58,866 nucleotides of DNA from Burkholderiales bacterium (lineage in GTDB: Bacteria; Pseudomonadota; Gammaproteobacteria; Burkholderiales; WYBJ01): the NCBI GenBank assembly GCA_020848435.1, contig JADLAC010000057.1, positions 1 through 58,866 on the forward strand. Reading direction: 5' to 3'. The number at the start of each line of letters is the position of its first letter. Position 1 is the first letter of the stretch. Under the pieces are notes generated by a model. The model worked only from the letters and a program-made list of their open reading frames with translations. It did not search any database and was not told the origin of the DNA. This document shows positions 33,046 through 40,620 of this stretch, piece by piece. Position numbers and translations under genes: made by a program.

Positions 33046-33059
33046 GGCAATCGGGTTGC
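33046..33059 (+). promoter_or_regulatory. Candidate sigma-54 promoter for BON lipoprotein 2 (gGGCAAT-N4-TTGCg)
   Basis: GG 33046-33047 and GC 33058-33059, spacing ten. The -12 element TTGCG is good; -24 GGCAAT is weaker than most boxes here. It starts ten bases after the DUF1328 stop, overlaps the start of the hairpin at 33058 and lies 51 bases before the BON lipoprotein start. Confidence 0.4.
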
Positions 33060-33079
33060 GCCGGGCGTTCGCCCGGCGC
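33058..33079. terminator. Hairpin between DUF1328 gene 2 and BON lipoprotein 2
   Basis: Perfect ten-base arms GCGCCGGGCG (33058-33067) and CGCCCGGCGC (33070-33079) with a two-base gap, so in practice a smaller stem with a loop. No T run. It begins 23 bases after the DUF1328 stop and 31 bases before the next start. Confidence 0.45.
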
Positions 33080-33109
33080 CTCATCGCGGCCCGTTTGGAG
33101 TACCAACGA

Positions 33110-33571
33110 ATGAAACCCTCGTCAGCATCGGCCTGGTTGGCCGGCCTCGCACTGCTTTCGCTGCTCGGCTGCAACCAGGCTCAGGAAGACAAGGCGGCGC
33201 AGCAAGCCGCGCAAGCAGTGCACGGCGCCAACCAGGCGTTGCGCGAAGCCAAGACGGTCGCGCGTGAAGGCGCCACCGAAGCGCTAGCGGCAGCTCGCGA
33301 AGGCGCGGGTCAGGTGGCGCAAGCCGCGCGGGAAGGGTCGCGCGATGCGGGCCGCGTGCTCGGCGATGCCGCGTTGACCGCAAAGGTCAAGACGGCCTTG
33401 CTCGCCGACAAGGAAGTCAACGGCAGCGATATCGACGTGGACACCAAGCTCGGCGTGGTGACCTTGCGCGGTCGCCTGTCCGACCAGGCGCAGATTGAGC
33501 GTGCGCTCGCCGTGGCGCGCGCCGTCGACGGCGTAAAGTCCGTCGACAATCAATTGAGCGCCGCCGGCTGA
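33110..33571 (+). CDS. BON-domain lipoprotein 2
   Basis: A 153-residue lipoprotein. Signal peptide with lipobox LLGC (Cys about residue 21), then an alanine-rich charged coiled coil (about 25-85: QEDKAAQQAAQAVHGANQAL, REGATEALAAAREGAGQV), then a BON domain (ALTAKVKTALLADKEVNG, IDVDTKLGVVTLRGRLSDQ ending VKSVDNQL). The coiled coil distinguishes it from BON lipoprotein 1. ATG 33110 has TTGGAG nine bases before it. Probably an outer-membrane-linked or periplasmic stress protein. Confidence 0.88.
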   Translation: MKPSSASAWLAGLALLSLLGCNQAQEDKAAQQAAQAVHGANQALREAKTVAREGATEALAAAREGAGQVAQAAREGSRDAGRVLGDAALTAKVKTALLADKEVNGSDIDVDTKLGVVTLRGRLSDQAQIERALAVARAVDGVKSVDNQLSAAG

Positions 33572-33660
33572 TCGGTGAGAAGGCGAGCTAGCGCGCGCAA
33601 GCCGTCTGGCGTCATCTGCGCGCGCTGTGCGCGGCAGCCTTCGCTGCCGCGGTCCCCCCG

Positions 33661-34206
33661 CTATCCGCCCGTACCGAGGCCCTTGATGAGGCTGGTCAGG
33701 TCTTCGGCGTGCTCTTCCTCGGTCGCCAGAATCTCTTCGAACAAGCGCCGCGTCGTGGGATCACCCTCGCCCAGGTAGCGAATCAATTCGCGGTAGCTGT
33801 CGATGGCGATGCGTTCGGCGACGAGATTCTCCCGAATCATCTCGACCAGCGTGTCGGCCTCGATATACTCGGCGTGGCTGCGCGCGGCCAAGCCATCGGG
33901 GGAGAAATTCGGGTTGCCGCCAAGCTCGGCGATGCGCCCGGCGATCTGATCGGCGTGTTCCAACTCCTCGCGCGCGTGCTCGAGGAACTCCTCGGCGACG
34001 CTGTTGGAGGCAAGCCCACGCGCGGTGAAGTAATGGCGCCGATAGCGCAGCGTGCACACGATTTCCGTCGCCAGTGCCTCGTTTAGCAGCGCGATGACCT
34101 TGTCCTTGTCGCAGCCGTAGCTTCGCGTTACGGCGCCCTGGTCGATGTCGCGGCGGGCGCGCTCGCGCAGCGCTGCCACGTCGCTCAACTGTGCAGTGTC
34201 GGGCAT
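33661..34206 (-). CDS. Ferritin-like (bacterioferritin-type) protein
   Basis: A 181-residue four-helix bundle. Diiron ligand motifs are visible: ATEIVCTLRYRRHYF (helix A, Glu), EFLEHAREELEHADQI (helix B, ExxH), AERIAIDSYREL (helix C, Glu) and TEEEHAEDLTSL (helix D, ExxH). This matches ferritin-like/bacterioferritin proteins. It follows the DUF421 and PRC-barrel genes on the same strand (gaps 103 and 117 bp). It would store iron or oxidise Fe(II) with peroxide and so protect DNA. Confidence 0.88.
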   Translation of the reverse strand: MPDTAQLSDVAALRERARRDIDQGAVTRSYGCDKDKVIALLNEALATEIVCTLRYRRHYFTARGLASNSVAEEFLEHAREELEHADQIAGRIAELGGNPNFSPDGLAARSHAEYIEADTLVEMIRENLVAERIAIDSYRELIRYLGEGDPTTRRLFEEILATEEEHAEDLTSLIKGLGTGG

Positions 34207-34263
34207 CTCTGAAATCCTTTCGATGGATGATTGACAACCCAGCGGGTCGGCCGGATGCGACGC

Positions 34264-34290
34264 GTCCCCGGCAGGACGCCCGCCGGGGAC
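34264..34290. terminator. Hairpin after the PRC-barrel gene
   Basis: Perfect nine-base arms GTCCCCGGC (34264-34272) and GCCGGGGAC (34282-34290) with a nine-base loop. It lies 34 bp beyond the PRC-barrel stop and before the ferritin-like gene, so it could lower readthrough to the ferritin-like gene. No T tract. Confidence 0.5.
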
Positions 34291-34323
34291 ACGGCGCTCG
34301 GGTTCGTCGGCGGATCGCGCCGT

Positions 34324-34749
34324 CTATTCCCAGTAGGGCCGCGTGGTGTAGTACTTATGCACGTTGACGCCCCAGCTCTGGTCCGCGAGCGATGGCCAGT
34401 GGTCCTTGTCGAACCCCGGCGCCTGCTCCAGGCGCTCCTTCGATACATCGAGGATGAAGCACTTGTTGTCGGTATCCAGGGTGAGGGCGTTCCATGGGAT
34501 GGCGAAGAGCTTGTCGCCGACGCCGAGAAACCCGCCGCTCGAAAGCACCGCGTAGGCGATCCGTCCCATGGGGACATCGAGCATGATCTCGTCGACGGTG
34601 CCGAGCTTTTCGCCGGCGCGGTTGACGACATCGTTGCCTTCCAGTGTGCTTGCCAGCATCAGGCGCGGTCCGGGCCCATCGGTGTGACCCGGGGTGCCGA
34701 CGATCTGCGCGCCGCCGGGCGCACGTGCCGTGGTGTTCACGTCTGTCAT
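34324..34749 (-). CDS. PRC-barrel domain protein
   Basis: A 141-residue soluble protein. A PRC-barrel core spans about residues 28-100: MLASTLEGNDVVNRAGEKLG, VDEIMLDVPMGRIAYAVLSSGG and FAIPWNALTLD. PRC barrels occur in RimM, photosynthetic reaction centres and many stress proteins. The tail (LEQAPGFDKDHWPSLADQSW) is typical of stand-alone stress-type PRC proteins of proteobacteria. It lies between the DUF421 and ferritin-like genes on the same strand. A degenerate GG-N10-GC motif (34832-34845, ATGC as -12) precedes it. Confidence 0.85.
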   Translation of the reverse strand: MTDVNTTARAPGGAQIVGTPGHTDGPGPRLMLASTLEGNDVVNRAGEKLGTVDEIMLDVPMGRIAYAVLSSGGFLGVGDKLFAIPWNALTLDTDNKCFILDVSKERLEQAPGFDKDHWPSLADQSWGVNVHKYYTTRPYWE

Positions 34750-34852
34750 GAGCGTTGTCTCCTGTTGTGATCAGCGAGGAATCCAGCGCGAGAGGCGTTC
34801 GAGGTGTGCGCGCTGCCACGCACCGATTGGCGCATCGACCATGCCCGGCGCG

Positions 34853-35350
34853 TCAGCCCTTGTCGCGATGCTTCTGCACGCTCACCGCGCCGTCGCTCTC
34901 CATGTAGGCCGCTTTGACCTGGGCGAGATCGGTGACGCCGTTCTCTCGCAGCTTCTGCTCCAGCTCGTCCTGGGTGAGGAATTCGCGGCGCAGATTCTGT
35001 TTCATGATCGTTCCATCGTGGACCAGCAGGACCGCCCGCGGAACGAGCAGCCGGCGCATGCGCGGCGAGGCATACGCCACCCAGTCCACGATCACATTCC
35101 AGCCCAGTATGGTGCTGATCAGCACGATGCCGTCGACGATCGAGCGGTAGTCGCTCGCCATCGCGTTCTGCGCGGCGTCGGCGACCAGCATGACGAGCAA
35201 GATGTCGGAGATCGCGATCGCGCCCATATCCCGGCGCACGACCAGACGAAAGGCAAGAAAGAGAAACCAGTAGATCGCCGTGCCTCGCAGGAACAATTCC
35301 CAGGGCGAAACGGTGATGCCGAGAACCTCGCTCCAGTCTATCGCAGGCAC
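34853..35350 (-). CDS. DUF421 (YetF-like) membrane protein
   Basis: A 165-residue protein from GTG 35350. Three hydrophobic helices (ELFLRGTAIYWFLFLAFRLVV, ISDILLVMLVADAAQNAM, GIVLISTILGWNVIVDWVA) are followed by a cytoplasmic domain with the DUF421 motif DGTIMKQNLRREFLTQDELEQKLRENG. The GTG has GGGAGC upstream; a longer frame starts at 35386 but would begin inside the hairpin at 35353-35379. The family affects membrane integrity or spore-coat-related processes; biochemical role unknown. First gene after rpoN on the same strand, with its own sigma-54 box. Confidence 0.82.
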   Translation of the reverse strand: MPAIDWSEVLGITVSPWELFLRGTAIYWFLFLAFRLVVRRDMGAIAISDILLVMLVADAAQNAMASDYRSIVDGIVLISTILGWNVIVDWVAYASPRMRRLLVPRAVLLVHDGTIMKQNLRREFLTQDELEQKLRENGVTDLAQVKAAYMESDGAVSVQKHRDKG

Positions 35351-35352
35351 GC

Positions 35353-35379
35353 CATGCTCCCGGGAAGGCAGGGAGCATG
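35353..35379 (-). promoter_or_regulatory. Leader hairpin covering the DUF421 ribosome-binding site
   Basis: Perfect nine-base arms CATGCTCCC (35353-35361) and GGGAGCATG (35371-35379) with a nine-base loop. In the mRNA the GGGAGC that serves as Shine-Dalgarno sequence for GTG 35350 lies in the arm nearest the gene, so the hairpin would hide it. It sits between the sigma-54 box and the start. Confidence 0.45.
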
Positions 35380-35382
35380 GCC

Positions 35383-35396
35383 GCAAAGCACGTGCC
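35383..35396 (-). promoter_or_regulatory. Strong candidate sigma-54 promoter for DUF421 (aGGCACG-N4-TTGCg)
   Basis: On the minus strand GGCACG-TGCT-TTGC, ten bases between GG and GC, both elements matching the consensus. It lies 33 bases before GTG 35350 and in the gap after the rpoN stop. Among the best boxes in this window. Confidence 0.65.
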
Positions 35397-35459
35397 TCGC
35401 GCGACAGATCGAGGTCGCCGCCTCATGGGCGGCTGCGGCCTACCGCAGCGCGCGTGGCC

Positions 35460-37028
35460 TCAGGCCGTCGCGATTTCTCCCGGGGACACGGGCTTCTGCG
35501 CAGGAGTCGGCGCCGCGCCGCGCTTCGACCCGCGCCGTTCCGAGGCCAATGCCGCTATCGGCCGTGGCGGCGCGGGCCGGCTCGCCTCGCCGCCACCGGC
35601 AACGGACATCCGCCGCGCTTCCACCGAGGGGATGCGCAGCGCCGTGCGGTACTTGGCAACGGTGCGGCGCGCGACCTTGATGGAGCGGCTCGCCAGGATG
35701 CGCGCGATCTGCACATCCGACAGCGGATCGCTCGGATTCTCCGCCGCGATCAGCTCGCGGATCAGGGCTCGAATGGCCGTCGACGAGCACGTGGTCCCGT
35801 CTTCGTCGTTGGTCAGACGGCTGGAGAAGAAACGCTTGAGCTCGATCAGGCCGCTCGGCGTCTCCATGTACTTGTTGCTGGTGACGCGGGAAATGGTCGA
35901 TGGATGCAAGCCGAGCTCACGCGCGACGTCGCGCAGCATCATGGGCCGCATGGCCAGCTCGCCCAGCTCCAGGAAGCGGCGTTGCCGGTCGACGATCACC
36001 TGCGCCACGCGCTGGATCGTTTCGAAGCGTTGCTGCACGTTGCGGATGAGCCAGCGGGCTTCCTGCAGATGGCGTACCAGCGCCCCGTTACCGCTGCGAT
36101 CGCGTTGCAAGGCGTCGGCGTAAATCTGGTTGATCTGGATGTTGGGCAAGGCCTGCGGGTGAATGGAGGCGATCCATTTCCCGTTCACTTTGCGCGCGAT
36201 CACGTCGGCGACGACATAGCGCGCTTGCGAATCGCTGAACTGCGCGCCGGGGCGCGGATTGAGGCTGCGTATGAGAATGTTCGCGCGCCGGATCGCATCT
36301 TCGCCGCAGCCGAGCTTGTGCGACAAACGCGTCGAGTCGTGCAGCGCGAGCAAGTCGAGGTGGTTGCGCACGATCTGCTTGGCGATGTCGAGATCCCCGC
36401 CGCCCTCGGCATGGCGCTCGAGCTGTAGCGCGAGGCACTCGGCCAGCGAGCGTGCCCCGATCCCAGGCGGATCGAGGCTTTGCACGAACTTGACCGCCAC
36501 GTCGACCTCCTGCGGGGTGATCTGGAGCTGTGGTATGGCGCTGAGCAATTCCTCCGCGCTCTGGCGCAAGTAGCCGTCGTCGTCGAGACCGTCGATCACG
36601 ACTTCGACCACGAGCCGATCGATCTCGCTCAGCCGGCTCCCCGCGAGCTGCTCGACCAGATGATCGCGCAGGGTCGTGCTCGGCGCGTAGCCCTCGCCGA
36701 TCGGCCTTTCATCGTCGCTGCGTTTGGCCGAGGTGCTGGTCCATGGATCGTGCTCTTCGCGGTCGTCTTCGCCATCGGCGCTCGCCGCGGTCAGCGGCGC
36801 GGGCTCGGCGACTTCCTCTTCCGTGGGTGCGGTCGCGACGGTGGCGGGTGGCGTCACGGGAACGGCCGGTTCGGTGCGCTCGAGGAAGGGGTTGTTGGCG
36901 AGGGCCTCCTCGACTTCGTGCTCCAGGTCGGCGGCTGAGAGCTGGAGAATCCTTATCGCCTGGACGATCTGCGGCGACAAGGTGAGCTGTTGGGTGGCGC
37001 GCAGTTCGAGGGTCTGCTGCTGTTGCAT
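35460..37028 (-). CDS. rpoN: RNA polymerase sigma-54 factor with C-terminal extension
   Basis: A 522-residue sigma-54. Region I is the Q-rich start (LELRATQQLTLSPQIVQAIRI), region II is acidic (about 60-110), the core-binding and helix-turn-helix region includes GLHPSTISRVTSNKYMETP, and the RpoN box is ARRTVAKYR (453-461). Normal RpoN proteins end a few residues after LRIPS; here a further 54 residues rich in Ala, Pro and Arg follow, without homology that I recognise. The start is ATG 37028. The usual lptB, hpf and ptsN neighbours of the housekeeping rpoN are absent. A GGCACA-N4-TTGC box (37062-37075) lies upstream, so the gene is probably autoregulated. It is perhaps an accessory second RpoN. 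Confidence 0.93.
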   Translation of the reverse strand: MQQQQTLELRATQQLTLSPQIVQAIRILQLSAADLEHEVEEALANNPFLERTEPAVPVTPPATVATAPTEEEVAEPAPLTAASADGEDDREEHDPWTSTSAKRSDDERPIGEGYAPSTTLRDHLVEQLAGSRLSEIDRLVVEVVIDGLDDDGYLRQSAEELLSAIPQLQITPQEVDVAVKFVQSLDPPGIGARSLAECLALQLERHAEGGGDLDIAKQIVRNHLDLLALHDSTRLSHKLGCGEDAIRRANILIRSLNPRPGAQFSDSQARYVVADVIARKVNGKWIASIHPQALPNIQINQIYADALQRDRSGNGALVRHLQEARWLIRNVQQRFETIQRVAQVIVDRQRRFLELGELAMRPMMLRDVARELGLHPSTISRVTSNKYMETPSGLIELKRFFSSRLTNDEDGTTCSSTAIRALIRELIAAENPSDPLSDVQIARILASRSIKVARRTVAKYRTALRIPSVEARRMSVAGGGEASRPAPPRPIAALASERRGSKRGAAPTPAQKPVSPGEIATA

Positions 37029-37061
37029 GAGCTGCTCCCGGTGGTGACGCGAGCAGCCACT

Positions 37062-37075
37062 GCAAGAGCTGTGCC
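37062..37075 (-). promoter_or_regulatory. Candidate sigma-54 promoter for rpoN itself (cGGCACA-N4-TTGCa)
   Basis: On the minus strand GGCACA-GCTC-TTGC, ten bases between GG and GC, perfect TTGCA -12. It lies 34 bases before the rpoN start. Indicates positive autoregulation of the sigma factor, given an activator. Confidence 0.62.
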
Positions 37076-37302
37076 GATCGCGCGGCGAGCTGGCGGCCGG
37101 ACAGCAACCGCCTGTTCGGCATGGATAAATTTTCTGAGCACCGCGCACCGTGGGGGCTTCGTAGCAGTAAAGTTGGGGTATGGACCGGAAAATGCTACAG
37201 CCGGGGACGAGCTTGCCGGCCGCGGGCCGCCAGCACGCGGTGTGCCTAGCGCTGGGCTAAACTCGCGGCGGGCGTACGTGGCGCCGCGCGTAGCTCGTGC
37301 CG

Positions 37303-38430
37303 TCAAATCCACTGCGCGATGTTTTCGATCAATCGGGCCGCGTCGAGCGGCTTGCCGATGTGGCGGTCGAATCCACTCGCTAACGCGCGCCGCCGGTCCT
37401 CTTCGCGCGCAAACGCGGTCACGGCGATGGCCGGGACCGGCACGGTCCCTGTGCTCGCCTCCCATGCGCGTATGCGTGCCAGAAGACTGTAGCCGTCTTC
37501 AACCGGCATCGCGATATCGGAGACGACCACATCGGGCCGCTCTTCGCTAGGCGCGCTCACATACAAAGCGTATGCCGGGGCGGATGCCGTGAAAGCCGAG
37601 ACACGCGCGCCGACCGAGCGTAGCACCAGCGCGAGGAATTCGATTGCGTCGGGATCGTCCTCCACCAGCATGATGTGGACGCCGTCCAGGCGGGCACCGG
37701 GCGCTGCAGGCGAGTCATCGTTGATCTTGGGGCCGGCATCGGCGAACGACGAGTACAGCCTTCCCGGCAGGCGTATGGCGAGACTGGCGGGCGAGCCTCG
37801 CCGCGCCGAGCGCACCGCGAGCTGTCCGCCTTGCAACTCCACGAGCTGCTTGGCGAGCACCATGCCCAGCCCCATGGCTTCGATCGTCTCCAGGGCCTGT
37901 GTCTGCATCGGCTCGCTCAACGCACGGGGCAGCAGATCCTGGGGCACGCCCGCGCCTGCGTTGCGCACGCCGATCTCGGCGAACTCGGGGCTGAAATATG
38001 TCCATATCGGCAGCGTGCCTCCCGGCGCGGATGCGCGTACGGCTTCGAGCAACAAGTGGGTGAGGGCGCGTTGCAGGCGCTGTTCGTCGATGCGTACGGG
38101 CCGGCTGCGAGCATCGAGACGCAGGTCGATAGCGACGCCGCGCGCGCGTGCGCAACTGCGCGCGCTCGCCAGCGCGCGCTCGACGACAAGGCCGAGGTCC
38201 GAAGGACGCGGCTCGATTTCGAGCTCGCCATGCAGCATCCGCGCCGAGTCGACCAGGTCGCTGATCATGCGCGCCTCGGTCTCGACATTGCGATCTACGG
38301 CATCGAGCGCGCGCGCCTGCGACGACGACAGAGCGCCGCAGCCTCGCAGCTCGCGCGAGCAAGCGCGGATGGCGTCGAGCGGTGCGAACAGCTCCTTCGA
38401 TAGGCGGTGCAGCAGATGATGAGTTGCCAA
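37303..38430 (-). CDS. Hybrid histidine kinase-like protein lacking the phospho-acceptor His, with C-terminal receiver
   Basis: A 375-residue cytoplasmic protein. Residues 1-230 have the HisKA/HATPase layout but with decayed motifs: the H-box is LSKELFAPLDAI (Lys12 instead of His), the N-box is THLLLEAVRAS without Asn and the G1 box is NAGAGV without Asp. The G2 box (GLGMVLAKQLVELQGG) is kept. Residues about 255-372 form a normal receiver with VEDD, acceptor Asp in SDIAMP and Lys in IGKP. The receiver is thus phosphorylatable but the kinase half is probably dead. The start is uncertain: TTG 38430 is used because a sigma-54 box overlaps the longer TTG 38469. It lies 274 bp upstream of rpoN on the same strand. 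Confidence 0.75.
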   Translation of the reverse strand: MATHHLLHRLSKELFAPLDAIRACSRELRGCGALSSSQARALDAVDRNVETEARMISDLVDSARMLHGELEIEPRPSDLGLVVERALASARSCARARGVAIDLRLDARSRPVRIDEQRLQRALTHLLLEAVRASAPGGTLPIWTYFSPEFAEIGVRNAGAGVPQDLLPRALSEPMQTQALETIEAMGLGMVLAKQLVELQGGQLAVRSARRGSPASLAIRLPGRLYSSFADAGPKINDDSPAAPGARLDGVHIMLVEDDPDAIEFLALVLRSVGARVSAFTASAPAYALYVSAPSEERPDVVVSDIAMPVEDGYSLLARIRAWEASTGTVPVPAIAVTAFAREEDRRRALASGFDRHIGKPLDAARLIENIAQWI

Positions 38431-38465
38431 GGGGATACGTATCCGGTCGCGCCCTGCACGCGCTT

Positions 38466-38479
38466 GCAAGCGGTATGCC
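38466..38479 (-). promoter_or_regulatory. Candidate sigma-54 promoter for the hybrid kinase-like gene (aGGCATA-N4-TTGCa)
   Basis: On the minus strand GGCATA-CCGC-TTGC, spacing ten, perfect TTGCA. It precedes TTG 38430 by about 36 bases and overlaps the alternative TTG 38469. Confidence 0.5.
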
Positions 38480-38688
38480 TGCGCCGGCGCACGTTCGCGG
38501 GTTAACGAAGCCCGTCAAGCAATCGGTTCCCTGTTCGTCGCGCTGCGCAGGGGAGCAGTGCAGCGTCGTTGCGACGCGCCCGTCGGCGCCGGGCGCCCGC
38601 GGGGCGCGCTGTAGTTCATACCTGTCGATTGGAAAATCTTTGCTTCGGATCCGGATCTCCACGGCTAGCTCCAGAGTGAAATCGCGCT

Positions 38689-38702
38689 GGCATGTTTGCT
38701 GC
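38689..38702 (+). promoter_or_regulatory. Candidate sigma-54 promoter (TGGCATG-N4-CTGCT)
   Basis: GG 38689-38690 and GC 38701-38702, spacing ten. The -24 element is nearly consensus; -12 is CTGCT with one mismatch. It lies 48 bp before the 83-residue protein gene. Confidence 0.45.
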
Positions 38703-38749
38703 TTTGACTGGCACGGGGACGCATGACCAAGCTATCGACGGAGGCCGGG

Positions 38750-39001
38750 ATGAAGACGAGAAACACGCCGAACACGCTCGCGAAATCTGCTGGCTCGGTC
38801 GACGACCGCCAGTTGCTGGAAGCCATCGTTCTCTCGCTCGTGCAGTATCGTGCGGCCTGCCGGCGCTTCAACGAGCGCCGCAAGGCGCGCGGGCTGGATT
38901 ACCGTTGCAGCAGGCTGCTGGATCAGATCGCGCTGCGCAAGCGCTTGCTGCGGCTGCTCGTCGCCGAAGCGCGCGATTGCGGTTCGCCGCTCGCGGCGTA
39001 G
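38750..39001 (+). CDS. Small basic hypothetical protein
   Basis: An 83-residue soluble protein, highly charged, with leucine/arginine-rich helices (DRQLLEAIVLSLVQYRAACR and LLDQIALRKRLLRLLVAEAR). No recognised domain or signal peptide. The start ATG 38750 is chosen because GGAGG lies five bases upstream; an upstream ATG (38723) has none. It lies between the hybrid kinase-like gene (divergent) and degP. The sigma-54 box makes it a likely regulon member. Confidence 0.6.
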   Translation: MKTRNTPNTLAKSAGSVDDRQLLEAIVLSLVQYRAACRRFNERRKARGLDYRCSRLLDQIALRKRLLRLLVAEARDCGSPLAA

Positions 39002-39094
39002 CCTCGCCCCAAGCCTAAGCTACGCATCCTTCGAAGGCGGCGCGCGCCGGTGCTCGACGCGCGCCCGCCGCTGGCCGTGTGCTAGGGGCGTGCG

Positions 39095-39108
39095 GGCACA
39101 CCGCTTGC
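39095..39108 (+). promoter_or_regulatory. Candidate sigma-54 promoter for the degP/oxidase operon (gGGCACA-N4-TTGCg)
   Basis: GG 39095-39096 and GC 39107-39108, spacing ten; -24 GGCACA and -12 TTGCG. It lies 48 bases before the degP-like start at 39157. Six genes on the same strand follow with overlaps or gaps no larger than 13 bp. Confidence 0.6.
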
Positions 39109-39156
39109 GCGGCACACGGCCGTTCGGAGACCTCGTCGGCGCAGAAGAACGATTAC

Positions 39157-40614
39157 ATGCCCTCCATGCCCGCATTGAAGTGGTTGGTCACCGGCTGCGT
39201 CGCCGGCGCGAGCCTTTATGCCGTGGTGCTGGGCCTGGTGTGGGCGCCCGAACCGCAGGGAGGGCAACCGCGCATGGTTGCGACGGCCTCGCTCGGCCGG
39301 GCCGCGTTACCGGACTTCACGGCACTGGTCGAGCGTGTCGGCCCCGCGGTGGTCAACGTCACCACGCGCTCCATCGTGCGTCATCCCCCGGATGTCGCGG
39401 AGCATCATTTCGACATCTATCGCGGCTTGACGGGAAAGGAGCCAGCGAGTCAGCGAACCGTGCTGGGTATCGGGTCGGGATTCGTTCTGGGCGATGACGG
39501 CTACATACTGACCAACGCCCACGTGGTGGAGGGTGCCGATGAAATCACGGTTCGGCTCACCGGCAAGACGCGCGAGCTGAAAGCAACCGTGGTCGGCACG
39601 GACAAGGACACCGACATCGCGCTGCTGAAGGTTCGCGCGACCCACTTGCCGGTGGCGCCCACAGGCAGCTCGGCGGCGTTGAAGGTCGGCGACTGGGTCG
39701 CGGCGATCGGCTCGCCGTTCGGCTTCGACAACACCATCACCGCCGGAATCATCAGCGCCAAGGAGCGCAAGCTGCCGCACGGCTCGCCCACGCCTTTTCT
39801 ACAGAGCGACGTGGCCATCAACCCGGGAAGCTCCGGCGGCCCGCTGGTGAACCTGAACGGCGAGGTGGTCGGCATCAACTCCAAGATCTATACCCGCACG
39901 GGCGGCTACATGGGCGTGTCGTTCGCGATCCCCATCGAAACCGCGCTCAAGGTGAGCGCGCAGTTGCGCAAACGAGGTTTCGTGGCGCGCGGCTTCCTGG
40001 GGATCGAGACCCAGGCCCTGACCGAGGCTTTGGCCACGGCGTTCGGCCTCGAACAGGTGGCGGGCGCCTTGGTGACGGTAGTGCAGCCGCGGGGCCCGGC
40101 GGCGCGTGCCGGCCTCAAGTCGGGCGACATCGTCCTCGGCTACCGTGGCACGAGCATCGATCATCCGGACGACTTGACGCGCGCGGTCGGCGATACCCCG
40201 CCAGGTACCCGCGCGCAAATGCGCTTGTGGCGGCGCAGCTCCGCCATGACCGCTGCCGTGGTCCTGGATGCCATGCCGATCGAGGATCTGCCGGCGCGAG
40301 CCGAGGCATCCGACCTGGAGCGGCTCGTGCACGGCGCCGGCCTGGTGCTGGTCGAGGCGCCGGCTGATCACTGTCGCAACCTGAACATCGACTATGGCCT
40401 GATCGTGCAAAGCGTGGACGTGCGCGGCGGACCGCAAGCGCTGCAGCTCGGCGACGTGATCGTCGCGGTCAACGACAACGCGTTCAAGACGCGTGGCGAA
40501 TTCGAGCGCTTGATCGAAGGCCGACAGGCCGCACCCCTGGCGCTGCTGATCGTGCGCGCGGGCCGCTCGCAGTACGTCGCGCTCGAGCAGGCTCCTAGGG
40601 CTCGCGGCCGATGA
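39157..40614 (+). CDS. DegP/HtrA-type periplasmic serine protease
   Basis: A 485-residue protein. N-terminal membrane anchor or signal (about 5-30: MPALKWLVTGCVAGASLYAV). The trypsin-like triad is complete: His in ILTNAHVVEG, Asp in DTDIALLKV, Ser in INPGSSGGPL. One clear PDZ domain follows (RGFLGIETQALTEALATAF) and a second, less typical PDZ ends the protein. It degrades or refolds damaged periplasmic proteins. ATG 39157 is used; the upstream open frame has no homology. It is the first gene of the run that continues with the cytochrome c genes six bases later. Confidence 0.9.
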   Translation: MPSMPALKWLVTGCVAGASLYAVVLGLVWAPEPQGGQPRMVATASLGRAALPDFTALVERVGPAVVNVTTRSIVRHPPDVAEHHFDIYRGLTGKEPASQRTVLGIGSGFVLGDDGYILTNAHVVEGADEITVRLTGKTRELKATVVGTDKDTDIALLKVRATHLPVAPTGSSAALKVGDWVAAIGSPFGFDNTITAGIISAKERKLPHGSPTPFLQSDVAINPGSSGGPLVNLNGEVVGINSKIYTRTGGYMGVSFAIPIETALKVSAQLRKRGFVARGFLGIETQALTEALATAFGLEQVAGALVTVVQPRGPAARAGLKSGDIVLGYRGTSIDHPDDLTRAVGDTPPGTRAQMRLWRRSSAMTAAVVLDAMPIEDLPARAEASDLERLVHGAGLVLVEAPADHCRNLNIDYGLIVQSVDVRGGPQALQLGDVIVAVNDNAFKTRGEFERLIEGRQAAPLALLIVRAGRSQYVALEQAPRARGR

Positions 40615-40620
40615 TGCCGC

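Noticed and set aside
34832..34845. Minus-strand GGCATG-N4-ATGC before the PRC-barrel gene as a sigma-54 box
   Set aside because: The -12 element is ATGC with a mismatch at the key T, and the gene may be read from the DUF421 promoter. Not counted among the boxes.
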